64,000 nt of DNA from Tomocerus qinae (GCA_020055645.1 CM034549.1:2480001-2544000); one strand, 5' to 3'. Shown: positions 1-16,500, counted from the first letter of the stretch. Notes: a model not told the origin generated them from the sequence alone. Translations and numbers: made by a program.

Positions 1-3000
1 TTGGATGAAGGAGAGTCCCTCGATACGAACATTAAATGCCATTGGGGAGCCAAGAAGAACACTCATTCATAGTATCACTTTGAACATTACTGAGTTGTGT
101 TACATCACTTACAATCCGAAGCTCCAGTTAAGATTAAGAATCTCGTTTCTAGCGATAAGGTTGGCTGGCTAAGCTTTAATTCCTCACAATACTCACTCAA
201 CTCACTTGGATAACACAACAGATTGCGAGTCGACTGCATATGGAAGACTTTTCAGGATTCGGTTTGCTATACCAGTTAGTTAGTGATCACATTATTCTCT
301 GTGTGTAGTACACAGCCACTTAAATAATGTATTAGTATACAGCAGTATGTACTACATTCCTAGCTTTTGGTTTATTATAAGTCAGAATGTATGTTTTGAA
401 GTCTGATGTTGCTTTCTACACTTGAGTGGACTTCACGGCAAACTTTATCGTTTACCGTAAGGAAAGAACAGGACTCCCTCACACTCGCTAATTTACACTT
501 CCTATATTAAAACTGATCTTCTATGATGACTCTCATCTTGATACTCTCAACTATCAGATCATCCACTCGCCTCAGCCTCGCTGTTGCAGCTGCCCTAATA
601 AAAATATAATATTTCTACATTCCATCAACGTTTACTTATATTATGTCCTACAATTTGTAATAGTCATAATATCTGAATAATTTGTTACTCTTTTGTACGT
701 CTACATATTGGACTTTTCAACCACTCAATCCTAAAGTAATAACAACCATTCAGTAAAATATTCTTCTAATTCTTCATAAATTCTCTAAACTGTTTTTACT
801 TGATCATTTTTACGGTAGAGATTATTAAATTTCAATATTTCCATGTCAAACTGTTTAATGTGTAACTTAACCTGGGGGATTGTATAATGAAATGCTGCAG
901 CATGATTTTTATTTTCGCTGGAATGACAAAATCAATTTGGAACTGTGTGTGTATGCGTTTCCTATTCTGGATGAAAGTAAACTATTTCTTTCCATTTATG
1001 TCATTTTCAGTGAATTCATGTAACCCCTTATCGAGTAAATGGCGAAAAAATATTCTATTATTAGTATGGGATATAATGTCAGTAACAATAGGAGATCTGA
1101 GATGTAGTAAAGTGAATGTGTATACAAAAAGCACAAGCTTTTACGTAATAAAACAGCCGAGAGCGAGAGCCTGGTTTTTTATCCAACAGAAGGTTTGCAT
1201 ACTTCTTTTATGCGAGTATAAAATCAAAGCATCGATATTGATAATAATAAATTAATCTGTGTGCATCCTGAGGCAAGGAAGCGTGGACTGCTCACTAACT
1301 AATTCAATTTTATATTTGTGTCAGTTCCATTTGATTCACTACCTTATAATAGTATTTTATTGCTAGTTTTACGTAACATAGGCCTACCTACCTATCTGAG
1401 TTGTGCTAGCTACTAGTTGGCATTGAATGTACCTTAATCCTAGTTCATTTTAGGTTCTCGTCTACAATATTATCCAATAATCTCATATCCTGATTCGCTA
1501 ATCTTCTAAAATAACTAATTAGATAGTCACAGTAGGAATGTTGGCATTTCAAATGCGTCGACTGTACTCATCCGTTCATGATTAATTCACTAACTCTCAT
1601 TTTCAACAAATTCGTATAATTAAATTTTATTTTTAGCTTTTCCTTAGTTTGTTATCTAAACTTATTGCGTAATATATACGTTGCAGACTTCTTTCCGTCG
1701 AAGCAGGTTCTGTTGGAAGATGAACACCTAAACGTTCATCGAAAGACAGAAGATGAGGAGTTTAGCAAAAGAAAAAAGAATTAAGGAAGAAGTCATTGTG
1801 CGTGTGCAGTCTGTGTAATTTCTCAGTTGTGTGTGTTCGTCTTTTGAACTAAATAGGAGGTAGGCAGGCAGGTAGGTAGACAGAAGGATCGTATATAGAC
1901 CATTGTGTATTGTGTTCTAATCGTACGGTAGATTAATGGATTGCACTCCTCTGCGGACTTCCTCTTCTGTGACTCCGAGTTTTTTCCTTCTACCCCTTTT
2001 GTTTTAATTTCGCTGTAAGTCTAGAATTGTCTGTTTGCAGCATCTTCATTGTACAGCTAGTCCTACATACAGAAATCTACAGACTGAAATGATAGTTCTT
2101 CTACAACACATAAGTAGGTATAGATGTATCTCTGATGTTTCTAAAGATGCTTAGCCCATCGATTTATGCACTACTTTATATATAATGATCATTTTTCTAG
2201 TTAATACAGATAAAATGGTTTCATACAAAAGCAGGTGAGTTGTTGGAGGAGAGAGAGAAAAAGCAAGAAGCATTGCACTTAAAACATAAAAATGGGCTGT
2301 CTTTGGCAGAGGAATCTGTAGGAAGATGAACTGCAAACATTCCGCTCATGCACTGTGCATATACTTATTAGTATCTGTGTGACACATCATCTTCGCTCTT
2401 AACAGCCACCACGAAGTTATTACTACTACTTTGCTTAGTGCAGTTACACAATACTGAATCATGTAATGCACAACTTGAAATGTTTGTGTCAAGCCGGAAA
2501 ACTGATAATGATAATTGTAAGGAAATGAAACGAATTTTATTTCAGTGCCCTCGAGTGTTAAGAAGTTCTAGATGGAATTATTTAGTGACTACCTACATAA
2601 GCACGCCTTGCCAAATGGATTTGACTAATCATTTGTCATGGAATTTACATTAGCTCGTCATCTCACGAGTAGACAAATAAGACTGACAAGTATACTTTTA
2701 AAAGGCAGGTTGTCTTTTAACATTTAATTTATCTATTAGGCCCGAGTTCGTGGAATATTCAGGTTAACTGCATTTCTTTCTGTCTCATATGAATGTTGAC
2801 ACATGAACATAGAATGTTCGGAAGTACGTTTGCTAATAAATATGGCCAACAGAAAATGAATTTTGAAGCAAAATGGGTGTGTGCCGCAGAATAGCAGAAC
2901 TAGTAGATTCTTGTCCCAAATAATCTCATGTAGCGTTACCTATACGAAATCAAAGAGTCATCAATTAATTTTTACGGTTATTTTAAAGGTAATTAAATAT

Positions 3001-6000
3001 TCTAACAAATTACAAACAAAAACAAAAGATGTGCACATGTGTTCCATTTACTTTACATGTTACACATAGGAAGCGACGTTATGCGGAATTGCATCTTTGC
3101 TTCGTGCGAATAGGTGGAAGATGTAGAACTTACCGTCTTGAGATGAGAACGACAATGCACATGTGCATTTATGTTGTGTCACGCAAAATGATGTATTGTC
3201 CCACGTAAGGCAAAATCTCAGCACTTGTTGAAATTCTAACTGTTCCATAGAAAAAACCCAAAGATACGCTCAAGTTATAACTATGTAATAATCCATAGTC
3301 GGCACACTTCAGAAACATTAAATTATCGGCAAACTAAATAGAAGGGGCTTACTCCAACTAATTATCACTCCCTTGTTACTAGATGCAAAAGATATTGATA
3401 ATTCATGCCAAAATACAATCCTCATACTTAGTCCCCTACAAATGCTAATAATGCGATGATAATTTCTGAAAAACACTTTTTAACAACTAAAAAATATCTT
3501 TGGATTGTGTTTATTCCTAAGTTAAATTAGTAAGTCAACATTGAAATTGTAATAAATTGCATGCAAAACTTTCATTATAGAATGTATTTTTGACCGGTCA
3601 AAGTACTTTTGAATAAAAAAGGATTTTTGGGATATACTTTGTTAGGGAGAATGGTGGAAGGTAAGATTCTCTTTATTTTGTCCCTAACTATTTACTATTA
3701 AAATTTCCAAAATTGGACGATAGCTTTTGAAAGTGAGGCTCCCCTTTATAATTTCAGTGTAGTTTGGTGAAGATTTTCAACGTCGTCCTCCGCTCGTCGT
3801 ATGAGCAGTCATGCGTTTCGCTTCATTTTCTATGGACAGAAGAGAAACAGAGAAGGCCTTATTCAATGCAAGAAAATGGAAAGAGCAACAACCCTCTGCC
3901 TCTACATCTCTCTTTCTCTGTACATGATACTTTTTGTGATGTACTACTGACGAGTGCATCACAAAACGTAGGAGTCAGACAATGAGCATAATACGAGGAT
4001 TTTCAGAAATAGTCTGAGCACATGGAAAATGAAATAGTATATAGTAGAAGCGAATCCGTGCATTCAGTAGACACAGTCAGCCAGCATACACAAAGATACA
4101 ATTAGAGTCATTACGTAAGTAAGATCCTCTGTTTATTTACAAAGAGCGTCCACCAGTCTCTGTCTCCCGAATGCCATGTCATGAGGATATCAAATTCAGT
4201 TCATGCAACTTGTGTCGTTGTGCAATAATAAGTATACCTAAGTAAATATATCTATCTGTATGTATAATATAATAGTGCATTACGCGTTTTATCTTCGTTA
4301 CAATTATCATGCACATCAAACTTAATGACACGACTATTCACATCAGTCACCTACCTCACTACAGAATATCCAGTCTGGCTCTGCTAATCTCCAACATGAG
4401 CTAATCGTCCATTATTTCATTGTCAGTTCTGCTTTCTATGCAAAATCTCCCTCATTTACTCAACTTCTTTGACAAACAGACACTCTTTTTTCTTTCTTAC
4501 ACTCATTTGCATTTCCTTCCTTCCTACACGAAGTTCAAGACTGCGTACTCTTACTATTCCAACGTGTTTTCCTATCTTGGCTACAACCAACATAAGCCAA
4601 GTGAATCCACGATTATAAAGTCCTTGTCCTCTGATGAAATGTCCATTTACCATTCGCTGTCTGCCATAAGTTTCACTTATCAAAAAATTATGTATCACTC
4701 TCTTTTATGTCGCATCTTTCGTACAATCCTAAGTGAAATCAAATTGACCTGCTCTGGCTAAACTTCCGAAAAGGACATTAAACATCTACATAGTCTGAAA
4801 GATGGAAGATACAAAACTTTACTTGGTTATTCATACCTAACCCCTACTAATGCTAATTGCACTCGGATTTAAAGGAGGACGTCAGGTCTAATGGATGCAT
4901 TCGCTAAATCCAACAAGTTTCTTACTTTAAACCAGTTTGATAAATACATTTGGGTGTGAACTCTAAAATAGTAAACAAAACAGCAAACAAGAAAGTCATT
5001 TCGTATTGTGTGTGTCGTGCTGTAAACAAACACCGTCTTTTTCCACTGTCGCACTTATGTAAGATTTTGTGTGACGCTCTTTTACATTTTACACGGTATG
5101 ATTGGCAATAGAGTGAGATTGCCGAGGCGTGGTGTGCTAAGAAAAGGTCCACGATGCTGACTAATGATAATCTACTAGTCTCTCAACATCAAGCATTTAA
5201 TAAACGGTTTCCCTTTACTTTGAGCATTTCTTCAAGATATCGTTGCACTTTTAGTTGAGATACGATTACGGCACTGTATTCTATTGTATGAAGGATCATG
5301 ATCCTGAAAGAAAAACATCAGACATACAGTATTACTACTACTTCAGACTATAGCACAATAAATAAATACAAATCCGTACACATTTCCTTGTCAAGAGTAA
5401 ACCAACTTTAATTCACTAGACTAGTGATAATAAATAACTTCTCTACGTATTTGTATAGTATAAAGGTTATATAATTAGGGATTATAGTGCAGTCATGGAA
5501 AAGTGACATAATCACTGATTTGGACTTTGAAAACCTTGACATTCTGCAATTACTTTGTCCTCAAGATTCAAACTGTTCATACACATGCTATACTATGCTG
5601 TAAAGATGTCTCGCAGTCATTGGGATGGCTTCCTTTAATGAATTCTTCTATTTAAATATTTTTGGTTTAGGGTAAATAAGTGACAGAAAAGGCTATTTGA
5701 GATATCTTTATTCATGAGTAATGAATGTAAGTATGTATGCTCCAACTTGGTCTACTGAGCCAGCAACGTACGCACGGCTGCTGCAAATTAAACAGTAAGC
5801 CTATGAATGAATACATGTAGTCGACTATCGAAAGCCCAACGACTTGTACCTCAAGGACCCATAAAGAATCTTTCTAGTTTTCTGAAAAGTCTGACTGCGT
5901 CAATTATGGGATATTGTATAATAATAATCATAATGTATACCTACTGATTGTACTGATTGCTTGTGTCGTGCATCTCAAATCATTTAGCCACGAATAATGC

Positions 6001-9000
6001 AATCATGAGAAGGGACAAACAGTATAAATATTATACCTTCAAAGCATAATTTAATGTATCATCTTTAATATGACTTACGGTATAGTCTTGGCCTTTTTCT
6101 GTTTAGCACGTACGTATAAACATTTATCCACAGAATGGATGAGCTAATCTTGACCATTTTGTTTGTCTACTTGTAGTGAGACGAGAATCTTTCAAAGAAA
6201 AAATCATTAACTCTTTAGTATTTACATTGAAATTCCACATGATTACTACATTAAATGTGCGAGTAAAGTTAGCGGTTGTTTCTGCAGTAAAGCAGTAGTC
6301 ATACGGATATTCACATATTAAGTAGATTAAGTACATGGAGATGTATACACATGCACTATCTTACTATCTATGACTCAGGAATCCTGACAATAACACAATC
6401 AGCAAAGATGAGATGCACTTCTTTGTATTTCAGTATGTAAATAAAAGAGAAATTAATGAATGCTAATCGCAATTTTTTCGTTTGTGGTTGTTTGTACTGA
6501 AGCAACAGTTTAAGTATGGGATGACTTGTTTCGCAGGATTAAGTAAATGCACCTTGATAATTCTAGCAACAAGTTTATAGCGTGTCACAAATTAAGAGCT
6601 GATTACAGACATGATTGTACTTATCACTATTTTCATTTCATCAAACATCATCTTCATTAGTGCCTGATATGCATTTGTTATGCAAATAGAAAACTTCATT
6701 ACTACATTATATTCTACCGTGAATCTTTTTCGTTAATAACATTCAATTATTCAGCCAGAGTTTATTATAATGATAAAAAACAAGAACTACAATGAAATTG
6801 ATCATTTGTGGTTAATAACATTAAATTTTAGTTCTAAAATAGTATAAAGGTGGTTTATATATCTACATGTTTTTTAAAGTACGTATAGTATCCTTAGACA
6901 AATGCAATTGGATGTTAAAATCATATTATATAAGTAGCATATTGTGACGTTTTTGTAAAAACAAAGCGAACATTTTAGAATATTTAAAAGCAATATTTAC
7001 TCTAGATTCTGTACACGCTTACTTATTTATGCATCTGTACTGTAGTATTTACAAAATATGGTTTAGCACTTAGAGTGTGTAAATAGTAGTAGTAGCAGCT
7101 ATTCACGAAATGTAAGTGTTAGTTGATACGAAGCTATAGATAAGTGTACAGACTCGGCTGGGACAGATTAATCAGAGAGCCAATTTCCCAATTTTACAGT
7201 TAGTTGGCATCTTTGTTTTGTGACATTGAGCGTAACAAAGAGGCATTGTACTCATGTGTTGCACCTGTGCTCTCTGTTTGCTTCGTGGATCAAAACAAAC
7301 TATGGAAAAGCATACAAAAGTTACATAACTAAATGTGTGTTTGTGCTCACATCCATCCCACTCCTCGGAACAGACACAGACCAGTATTTACCACTTACAT
7401 CCAGTTCCACTTATTAATCTCTGCTCGACTACGTTCCACAAACATTTTTTATATCATTTGTCAACGAGAGCTTACTATATCAGTAGATCATGTCATAATT
7501 ACATTTACCTACATTGGAGTGCATATGTGCATTGTTATTTATATAATATGACAGCTCGTTAGAAAATTGCTATTTTTTGCATCATTTTTTGCAATTGTGT
7601 GTGGGAAGATAAAGTCTCCGAGTCAAGTTAAATTATCTTTTTGATATTATTGTTTATAATCCATTAGACAAATGTAACTACAAATATAGAGTTCAAATAC
7701 AATTGCATAATGGATAATGACAGTGAGGTCGCAATAGCCGTGTCACGAACAATCTGATAACACTCCAGGCAGAGTTATCACATTGCACTAACTCTGCAGT
7801 ACTAGAAGGTGTACTTGGACTAATTCACCCCTGCTTTTTAAGACACTTCTATGCAGACACTGTCCGTAATGGTGAAGTGACACTTTAGTAAGTAACGTGT
7901 CGTGAGACTGCATGTAACTTGCAATTACTGACTTCTGCACAATATAAAGATGTGAAGCAGGCACAATTAGCTTTAGTAGAGTGTGTGAAGAGTATATAAT
8001 TTGTTAATGTGTTTGTCATTACTATTATTTTGTCGCTAATGGCTCACAAAGGTATAACTAAGCAAATGACCATAAAGTTTGTTGGAATCCAGTAAATATC
8101 AAATTAAATTCTACCTAATTCTCGCATTAGCAACTGCCTTAACGCTGATAAATGTCGTACTGAAGCAATAATCAAGTAATTATCAATGCAAAAACAATTT
8201 TCACGTTCACAAGTCATTTTTTGAGATGAAACGCGCTGGTACAAGAAGTCAAAAGACTACTAACGTTTCACGAATTTTGAATACATATTTTCGTATCTTA
8301 AGCCTGAGAATTTGTCATTTTGGATTTCAGGCTAGAAAAATGAGAAATATGCTTACTTTCTGCAAAATGTTGTAAATTAACGATGGATTGTTTCACAATA
8401 GAAGTCCAATCCAATGTCAAGTGCTATATAGTAAGATGCGTAATTTACAAAAACAAGAATAATTATTCAGTACCAGTACAACCTTTACCTACATTTTGAT
8501 AGCTGGGGCTAGTAGAGATACAATAGGTCCCTGTCCTTAAGTGTGTACGCGTTTAGCAGGGAAGTTCGACAATCACAAGAATTACAAGATTTGTCAATGA
8601 TTTTTGTGTTACATTGTCGTCACAATTTGATTCATTGTCTTCGCCGTGTGCAGAAATAATGACACATTCAGCTTAACGTAATTTGGTGTTAAGTAGTCAG
8701 TTTTGGTCTCGTCGATTGCTACCCAAATTTTTTCTAGAAATATTTTGGCCACTGTAGTTCGACAGTGTTCTTATGTATTTTATTCTCTGTCCTACTGCAC
8801 TGCATACAAATAACAGCATTTTTTGGTCTGCAATCGAACATAGTCACACACACCTACATCCGCTCCTCTACGAATGCATCTCACGAAAGTAGATGTCAGT
8901 TAAGCTAACCAAACTAATTTAGCTACTTGTAATTTTACAGTAATTTTTAAAAAGCTTGTAAGAAAATGACAAGTCAGCAGTGCGTATTTGTCATAAAGAA

Positions 9001-10536
9001 TCCCAGTGAACAAAGTAGGTAGTATGTTGTAGTAATCAAGTTTAATGTGCTGTTCTTCTGAACCACTAAACTACACTACAAAGGAAACCACACATGCATT
9101 CAGCACATCAACTATAAACTAAAGACATGATGAGTAAAGAGGTAGGTAGCAAATTCCTCGAAACAATTTTCTATTCTTCACGTTTTATTCGTCTTGAGTG
9201 CAGTAAACCAATGCACTTGACTCTCTTTGATTTCCTTACCTGTTGTTGACATTTTTGGTTGCGTAATAACCAATCTCTTGTGGTATATTTGAAAACGTAC
9301 GTGCATCCCAAATGCAAATAATGTGGACTAATGCAAACAATATCTCTAGAATATAACAAAGGCAAATTGACTCAGGGTGGAAGTGGAGCTTCTAAAAACT
9401 ATTTTCGCGACTCTCTGTCTGAATAAAATGATGTGAAATGCCAATCAAGTCAAGAATAAAATGGGAAATCCTAACTAGACAGAGGATAAAGTTATTTGCG
9501 ATAAATTATTTGCATTTTTGTATTCATCCGCATAAGAAATTGTATAACATAATATCTGGTGACTGATAGGTAGCTATTTTGTATTTCACTCCGCTGTTTC
9601 TCACTTAGTCACGTCAGTCAAAAGACAGGTAACCAAACATTTTTTTACGTAACCAGTGATTACTTTGTAATTTCTTTCCGAGCAAAAACTTACATCTTTG
9701 TGGATCTCCCTGTCGTAGGAAAAGTCTTATTTTAGACACACATTGAAAATAGATCTATCTCAAGTGCAATTATGTGTGTGATACTACACAGGACTAGAAT
9801 GCATTCAACAAACCCAAGGAATTCTTCAGTTGTCTATTCACAATGTACATATATTGTAATGTTATGACATCTAATTCTATTGACGACAATTTTTTTCGGA
9901 TAAAACATGTTCTAAGGTGGTAATTATTTTCTAAATGAAATAGCAAATAACTTCAATGGCTACAAATTTCGATTTTGTTTTTGGTCACGTGAATTTATTA
10001 ATGCTACAAGATCTCTGTTCAATAGAGACTTATACACAAGCATTGGCTATGATATTATTATGTATGGTTGTATCCTGTCTTAGAAAAAACATTCTTTTTC
10101 GTAAGTCTTCATAAAGTACTATAGAGAGAGTCTATTTGGCGGAAAAAGCATTGTAAATATTTTTTTAGCTTTCTTGGTTACTGTTATAATGCTTGTACTT
10201 TTCTAAGAATCGAAAATGAGTACAGTTTGATATAACTTCTTTAGGATGCGGCAGAGTCCGTTTCAAATAGCCAGGAGCTGTTTTATTCACTAGCTACTGT
10301 AAATAAATAGCAGAGCAGAAAACAGAAAGAGTTGAAAATCCTGCGGGGTTATAAATTGTCTCTTTTCTATTTCGCATTGTGTAAATTATGAAATGCGACG
10401 ATTGTCAGAGCACACAATTTACAATTATTAGTGTACAAAAGATGAAAATGAATCACCGCTCCTGTCAACTGTTTTCACGTTCACAGAAATGAGAGTATAA
10501 AATTAAACTAACTGATGCGTATTGTTCTGTTTTCAG
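1..10536. other. Gene-poor region, probably 5' part or first intron of the corin-like gene
   Basis: No convincing coding exon was found on either strand. The longest open frame (122 codons near position 887) has no recognisable protein character and no splice logic linking it to anything else. The corin-like gene needs at least one more upstream coding exon carrying the start codon, ending in phase 0. That exon may lie in here or beyond the left edge, but I could not identify it. Base composition is uniformly AT-rich, with no long inverted or tandem repeat noticed. Confidence 0.5.
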
Positions 10537-13500
10537 GAGGATGGGTACAGAGCCGAGTTTCCAAGCCATTACTACTCCAGCTCTTCCGTTTATTCCTATT
10601 CACCGGTACGGTACTTTTTTTATTAAAACTTCTTGCAAAATGATTTCATTTTTAATCCTATATGAACTATATACTTTGAGCACATTATGCTCTTAATTTC
10701 ACTTAAATATTGGACCATTTAATGTCATTTGAAAGAAAAGGACTAAAACATAAAACATTGTTGCCTTCAATAACAATAACTTTAAACGTTCATTTTCAAT
10801 TGACAGATACGCAATATACATTTAGTATGCATTGAAGATTTTGATTTGATTTGTGCGTATGTGAGTATGTTTACAGTCTCAGCTTAAATTATTTCTACCT
10901 TTGTATACAGTTACCACTTACTATAATGTTATACGCTATACACATCAGAGGTTATTAAAACTTTGTATGTAACGTTTACTGTTGGTTTTTTTCTGAGGTA
11001 ATCAGTTAAGTCTTTGCTGTTCATACATCTTTCTACTAGGTTAGTATTATTATAGTTTATTTTTGTTGAGAGTAGTATAACGTAGATGCACATCCAAGTG
11101 AACATAAACTTGATTGTTTATACATGATGCGTTTTCTATTTTAGCAATTAATCGCTCTTAATTAACGGACTCAACTGAGGTAACAAAAAATGGTAGCCCG
11201 CTTGAAATGCAAGTTGGCTTCCTCTCAGCTGAGAGTTTGTGAGTCTTTTCGCCCAACAGAACGGGTCTTCCTCATCACTCATTTTTTAAACTAGGCAAGC
11301 ATGAAAGTTTATATTCTTAGAATTCAAAACAGGTAATACGCAACATGCCATATCGTATACATACAATTAGACGGAGATAGGTATTCGAAAAATTTAAATA
11401 GATACATTCACTTATTTAGTACTTAATAACGAGCTGAGTAAAAGCATAAGTAAAATTTAGATAAGACTACCAAATCAACTTTAATTCAATTCTCATTTTC
11501 ATGGGTTTAGTCGTCAGCAGCCAACAGCCAGTCAAGTAACAGTATGTTTGCATCCGTACTCTATCTTTTGTTCATGAAACATGTTATCGAAAGGAATTAG
11601 TGCTACTACAGCCAGACAAAACTGGAATAAAAAACAATTCCATTTTTTCTGGCGAGTTTTACCATTTGACTTGGCTTGTGTATATCTAGTAGTCAGTGCA
11701 GCGCAATTCTACTAATGCTAATGAGTCATTCAGTAATTTGTACAATGGGTTAGAAGGATTGCTCACAAGTACTGCAAAGCAGATCTACAGATAATGATTT
11801 ATATGGAGTATGAGTAGACTGGCATGGAAGTGCAGTAGTGGCAGCAGTTATTCTTAACTGTACTCCTACTTAAGTAAAACCATGTAAAACTGTAGCTCAT
11901 GTTCTTTCATTCTCTACTCTTTTGTTTAACTTCATGAAAATCTAAGTCTGAGACTATTGCTGAAAATGTATTACTATTAAGCAAAAGTCCATACGTTTTT
12001 GTCGTTTAATGGCCTTTATTGCGAGTGAAACTCGCATTTTATTCACAATTTTTTAGCAGCGTAAATGAAGTCGACAGATATGTACTTAATGCGTATGACT
12101 TATGATCAGACTTTAGAAAATCCTACTCTACATGGAAATCCTACTTTTCTTACACTTGTACTCCGAAAGGGGAAATCTGACTGTAAAACTTTCGGTCTTA
12201 TAACTAACTATCCGAAATTATTTTTGCTGCTTCTTAATGAGATTTAATATCATTTCCTTCGATGGTTACAGACGAGTACAAGTGATTGTCCGGAGCATGG
12301 CAGATCTCGTCGAAGAACAACACTCATTCTTACAACTTCCATAGTATTGGCCACTCTTGGTGTTCTCAGTATTGCCGGTGTAGCTGCTTATCTCGGAAGT
12401 AAGTGTCCGGTTTTATTAATATTATATTCATGTTCATTATGTAGATTTAATATTATTTGCAGGTTAATTAAGAATTAATTATCATAAAAGTGGCAATTAC
12501 CTACATAAAAAACAACTGTAAGCATCATTCGATTCGAGATGTATGTAAATTGAGTCTGCATTGCTATCATTAAACATATATGAAGACTGCCTTTTCCCTA
12601 TAAATGAAAGAATTCGTATTTCTAGACCCCATGAGAATTGTACATACCTAAGTATAGCAGATCAGATAGCCAAGTGCTGGGAAGTGATTCTATCGATTTC
12701 GTTCGACATATCAGGTCATAGAGTTTTAAAACTTTCAAGATACACTGCTTGCGTCGATTCAGAATAACGTGCTTCACATCATGTCATAACTTTAACTGAT
12801 TGAGACTGTATCTTTAGTTTTATATTCGACGAAGCATAAAATATACAGTACAGATTCACTCACACTCAACTTATAGGTGAACTAAAAGTATCTCTAAAAT
12901 TACGTCATTCGCATCGCAAATCTGTTATTCTAGTTAATAAGATTGTCACTGTGTCACGGCGAGTAACGTACCGTACAATGCGAGGAGAATCAATTGGCGG
13001 TGATTGTATTGCCACATTCAATCATGTGGAATTTACTGTAAATCATATAAAATCCTCGTAACTTTGTCTAATTTTATGCTATATATTCCTATATAATCCT
13101 ATCAGGACACAGAAAACACGAGCTGATTCTATTTTCGCCGATAATAGGGAAAAGTTTTATTTGTTTTCTGTAACTATGATTTATTTTAGAACTATTTGGC
13201 AGATTTTAAGTGATCACGATTGCAATTTTGAACTTTAAACAACCTGACGATGTCATGCTTTGCAAACAATGTTTACACTATTGTTTTATCTTACTAAACA
13301 ATGAGGAAAAAATATCAACAATAATACTTTAATGCTATTTTCAACATTACATAATCAGTGCTTAAAAAAGAGGCTACTAACAGTTTTACTTAATTCGCTA
13401 AAACACGCACGAAAAAGGCGTGTCACACTCAGAGATAAATAATACAAACAAATACTATACAAAATGATCTTGCTTTACATAGTTTAGAATTGGCATCTCA

Positions 13501-16500
13501 CATCATCTGACCAATAAAAAATATTCCGTTGCTTCCTACAGCATTTTTGTGCCAAAAGTGTCATGAAAAAGTATATCTGTTATAGTAGACATTCCATTTC
13601 ACAGTTTTAATGTTAGAGGGTGGAATTCTGCAGTTGAAATGATCATTTTACTCACTTTGTGGTTTTGAAACGAGAAGAGCTCACGTAGTAGATGGTCTAC
13701 TTATTTATAGATTCGCACGTAATACTGTACAGCGCAAAATGTTACATATTTAAATACTTACCACATATGTGTCTAGATTCAGTAGGAAATGTCGTAGTAG
13801 TATAGTATTCCTGTAACGTTATTAGTATTCCTGCTTGAGAGAATGCTAGACCTGTTCAACCATTACACTACTATTTGTAGTAATGCATGTCTGTCCTGTC
13901 GAAAACCTATGTACAAGTAAACAACGTGTTTGGCTGTAATCACTTAAAAGTTGTCACGTCTTACATTTTGCTACAATTTTTGATGTTTCTTTACATACAC
14001 GGTGAACATGTAGTAGGTGTTAAAACATTGTCTTGCCGAAAATAACAAAAATCTTGCCCAAAGCTAACTATTTTTTATAAGCAAGAAAAGGCTTCGCAAA
14101 TTCTTGGGACAGGTAATGACAAAACGTGGAATTTCATTTAAGTATGTACATCTCCCGTTTCCAGAAATTTGGTGTTTCATTTTGACACTAGATAGGATAA
14201 GGTTGGTTTATAGCATTATGGCGTTTTATTATGTCTTATGCTTCAATTATCTTGTCTATAGTCTTGTAAGGTGCGAATGCCCACATCAGAGAGCAGCCCA
14301 CTCGTAATTACATGTTGTGAGTAGCATATATTAAAGTTGAGGTTAGTTACACCGCAAATGAAAACAAAAAGTTTTTCTCATCATTTTTATCGCTTCCTCT
14401 CCGAATTTTCCGTAACTATTACTTTGATATTTTTTGGTAATATAAAGAACTATATCATAAAACTAGATTTATAGATGTGCGAATCGAAACAGGATTGAAA
14501 TAGGCCCTCGTAAGTAATATAAATCCTGTTTACTTGATAGAGCTTATTGAATGAGTGGCGGATCCGCAATTCTGCGATTTTCAGTCCACACAGGGGATTC
14601 TTCAAACATGAGCATTATTGTAGTGGATTTACTAGGGGTCCTTGTGTACTTAGCTGCAGATTTCCTTCGGTGTGGTTTTATTGGCCTATCAGATGCGCGC
14701 AGCAAGGAACAAAACAAAAGACGACTTAAAATGCAGTCTGTCTGTTTCAATGTTGGTGTGTATGATGTAACAAGTTGTACTAATAGTCTTACAAGTAGAA
14801 TGCAAAAGGCGTGAGAAAATCAGTAGGAAAGGAAGACTCTGCGAAGGTTGGAATTGAAATTCCTGGTTGGGACTGATTGTGAGAGATAGAGAGCCTAATT
14901 CCACCACGACATTCTTACTATATATCCATACTATTTATTACAGTTTTCTAAGTACAATAAATACAAATAGTTGTGGTGATATAAACAATGTGGACTCAAA
15001 GCATTCTGCATGGGAGATTTGGTTTTGTCCTTTAATGACAGTCTCGTAGAAGATCAAAGGCTATTATCCCTACTGCTACATACAGCTATCTACTCTACGG
15101 TTGTGCAGTATAACCAACTAACTTGATTTTCGAAACGGTAAAGTCAAAAGTTGCAGACCTAATGCTTTACAATACCAAAAATATCCCACATGGAGATATA
15201 ATTTGCTCTATTACCTACTTATTCATAAAATGTCTTTAAAAGACTTAGAGTAATATTACTTAAATATTGTCAATTTCGAGTTTCTATATTTAGAGAAAGA
15301 TAGTAACAATTGGTATTTATACGATACCACAGGAAGACGAGAAAAGGACGTAGAAATTAGATGTCAAGTCATACAAGATTATAAACCTGAATCACTCATT
15401 AAAATTAACAGTTTGAATTTAAGTGATTTAGCATGTAGATATTAACATAATGTATTTTGTACTATACTCCTTTGTAGCTTGCTATTTATTTTGTGAAGGT
15501 TACTAGTTTAAATTATGTAATGTCACTAACTTGATTGTTAAAATTACTTACATTTGGGGTTTAAGTGTCTTTCCTGTATCATATTTAAAGCCCAATGGTT
15601 ACAGATGTATTTAAACGAGTAGTGAACAACTCTGTACCTACTCCTGGTATTGTACGTGAGAATATGAATTATCCCTATAGCCTAAGAATAAGCTGAATAA
15701 TGAAGTATAGTTGTAGTACAGCCTTGACCGAAACCGCATGGAGAATCAGTAAATCAGCATTAAGTAACCAATAGCTGTAATTTGACATCGCGAGTGTGGA
15801 CTGTGGTAGAATCAGAGACCATTGAACAGACCACCGTCGACTCCTCGTGGGCAAACCAATACTAAACCAACTCTACAATGCAAAACACTTTTTATAATAA
15901 TACAGTCATAAACATTTACGGTCACTGTCACCAGTCAAGTGACTTTGCCATTTGAATTTCAATTGTAGCTCCCATCCTGTCCTACGCATCCTCTACTTCA
16001 TTTCGTCCTATAACAATTTCATATCGTGTATAAGAATATTAGAATGTACATTTATATGCATCAAACCTAGTATCAGGGAATAAATAGCTGCTGAGATGGT
16101 ATTACCTCTGCTATATACGTATCTCATAATCATTTGCAGAATTTATTAGCGTTATTAGCAGATGCTCAACTCCGGGGCCAATGTCCATGATATCACTACT
16201 ACAAAGCTACAGACAACGGGTGGTCAACAAATGCATATTATCTTGTAATGTCATGTAAGTAGGTAATAATTTCTACCTCAGCCTCTTGAAGGCAACACAT
16301 TGTTTTTTAAATTAATAATAAAACATACATTACCCATAATCCTAGTTTGCAATCAAGCGAGAGCGACAAAGTCGCAAACCAATAGTCACATACAACCTTT
16401 ATGACGGGTATAAAAATTCAACATATTATTGCAGAAATAAGTTTGCAGATTACATACTTATACATGTAACATACATACATAACATAATTCTTTAATGTCT

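Noticed and set aside
887..1255. 122-codon open frame on the + strand
   Set aside because: No recognisable domain, odd composition rich in Phe/Ile/Lys typical of translated AT-rich DNA, and no splice or polyadenylation context. Treated as chance.
4420..4761. 113-codon open frame
   Set aside because: An overlapping open frame exists on the other strand, neither resembles protein, and no splice partners were found.
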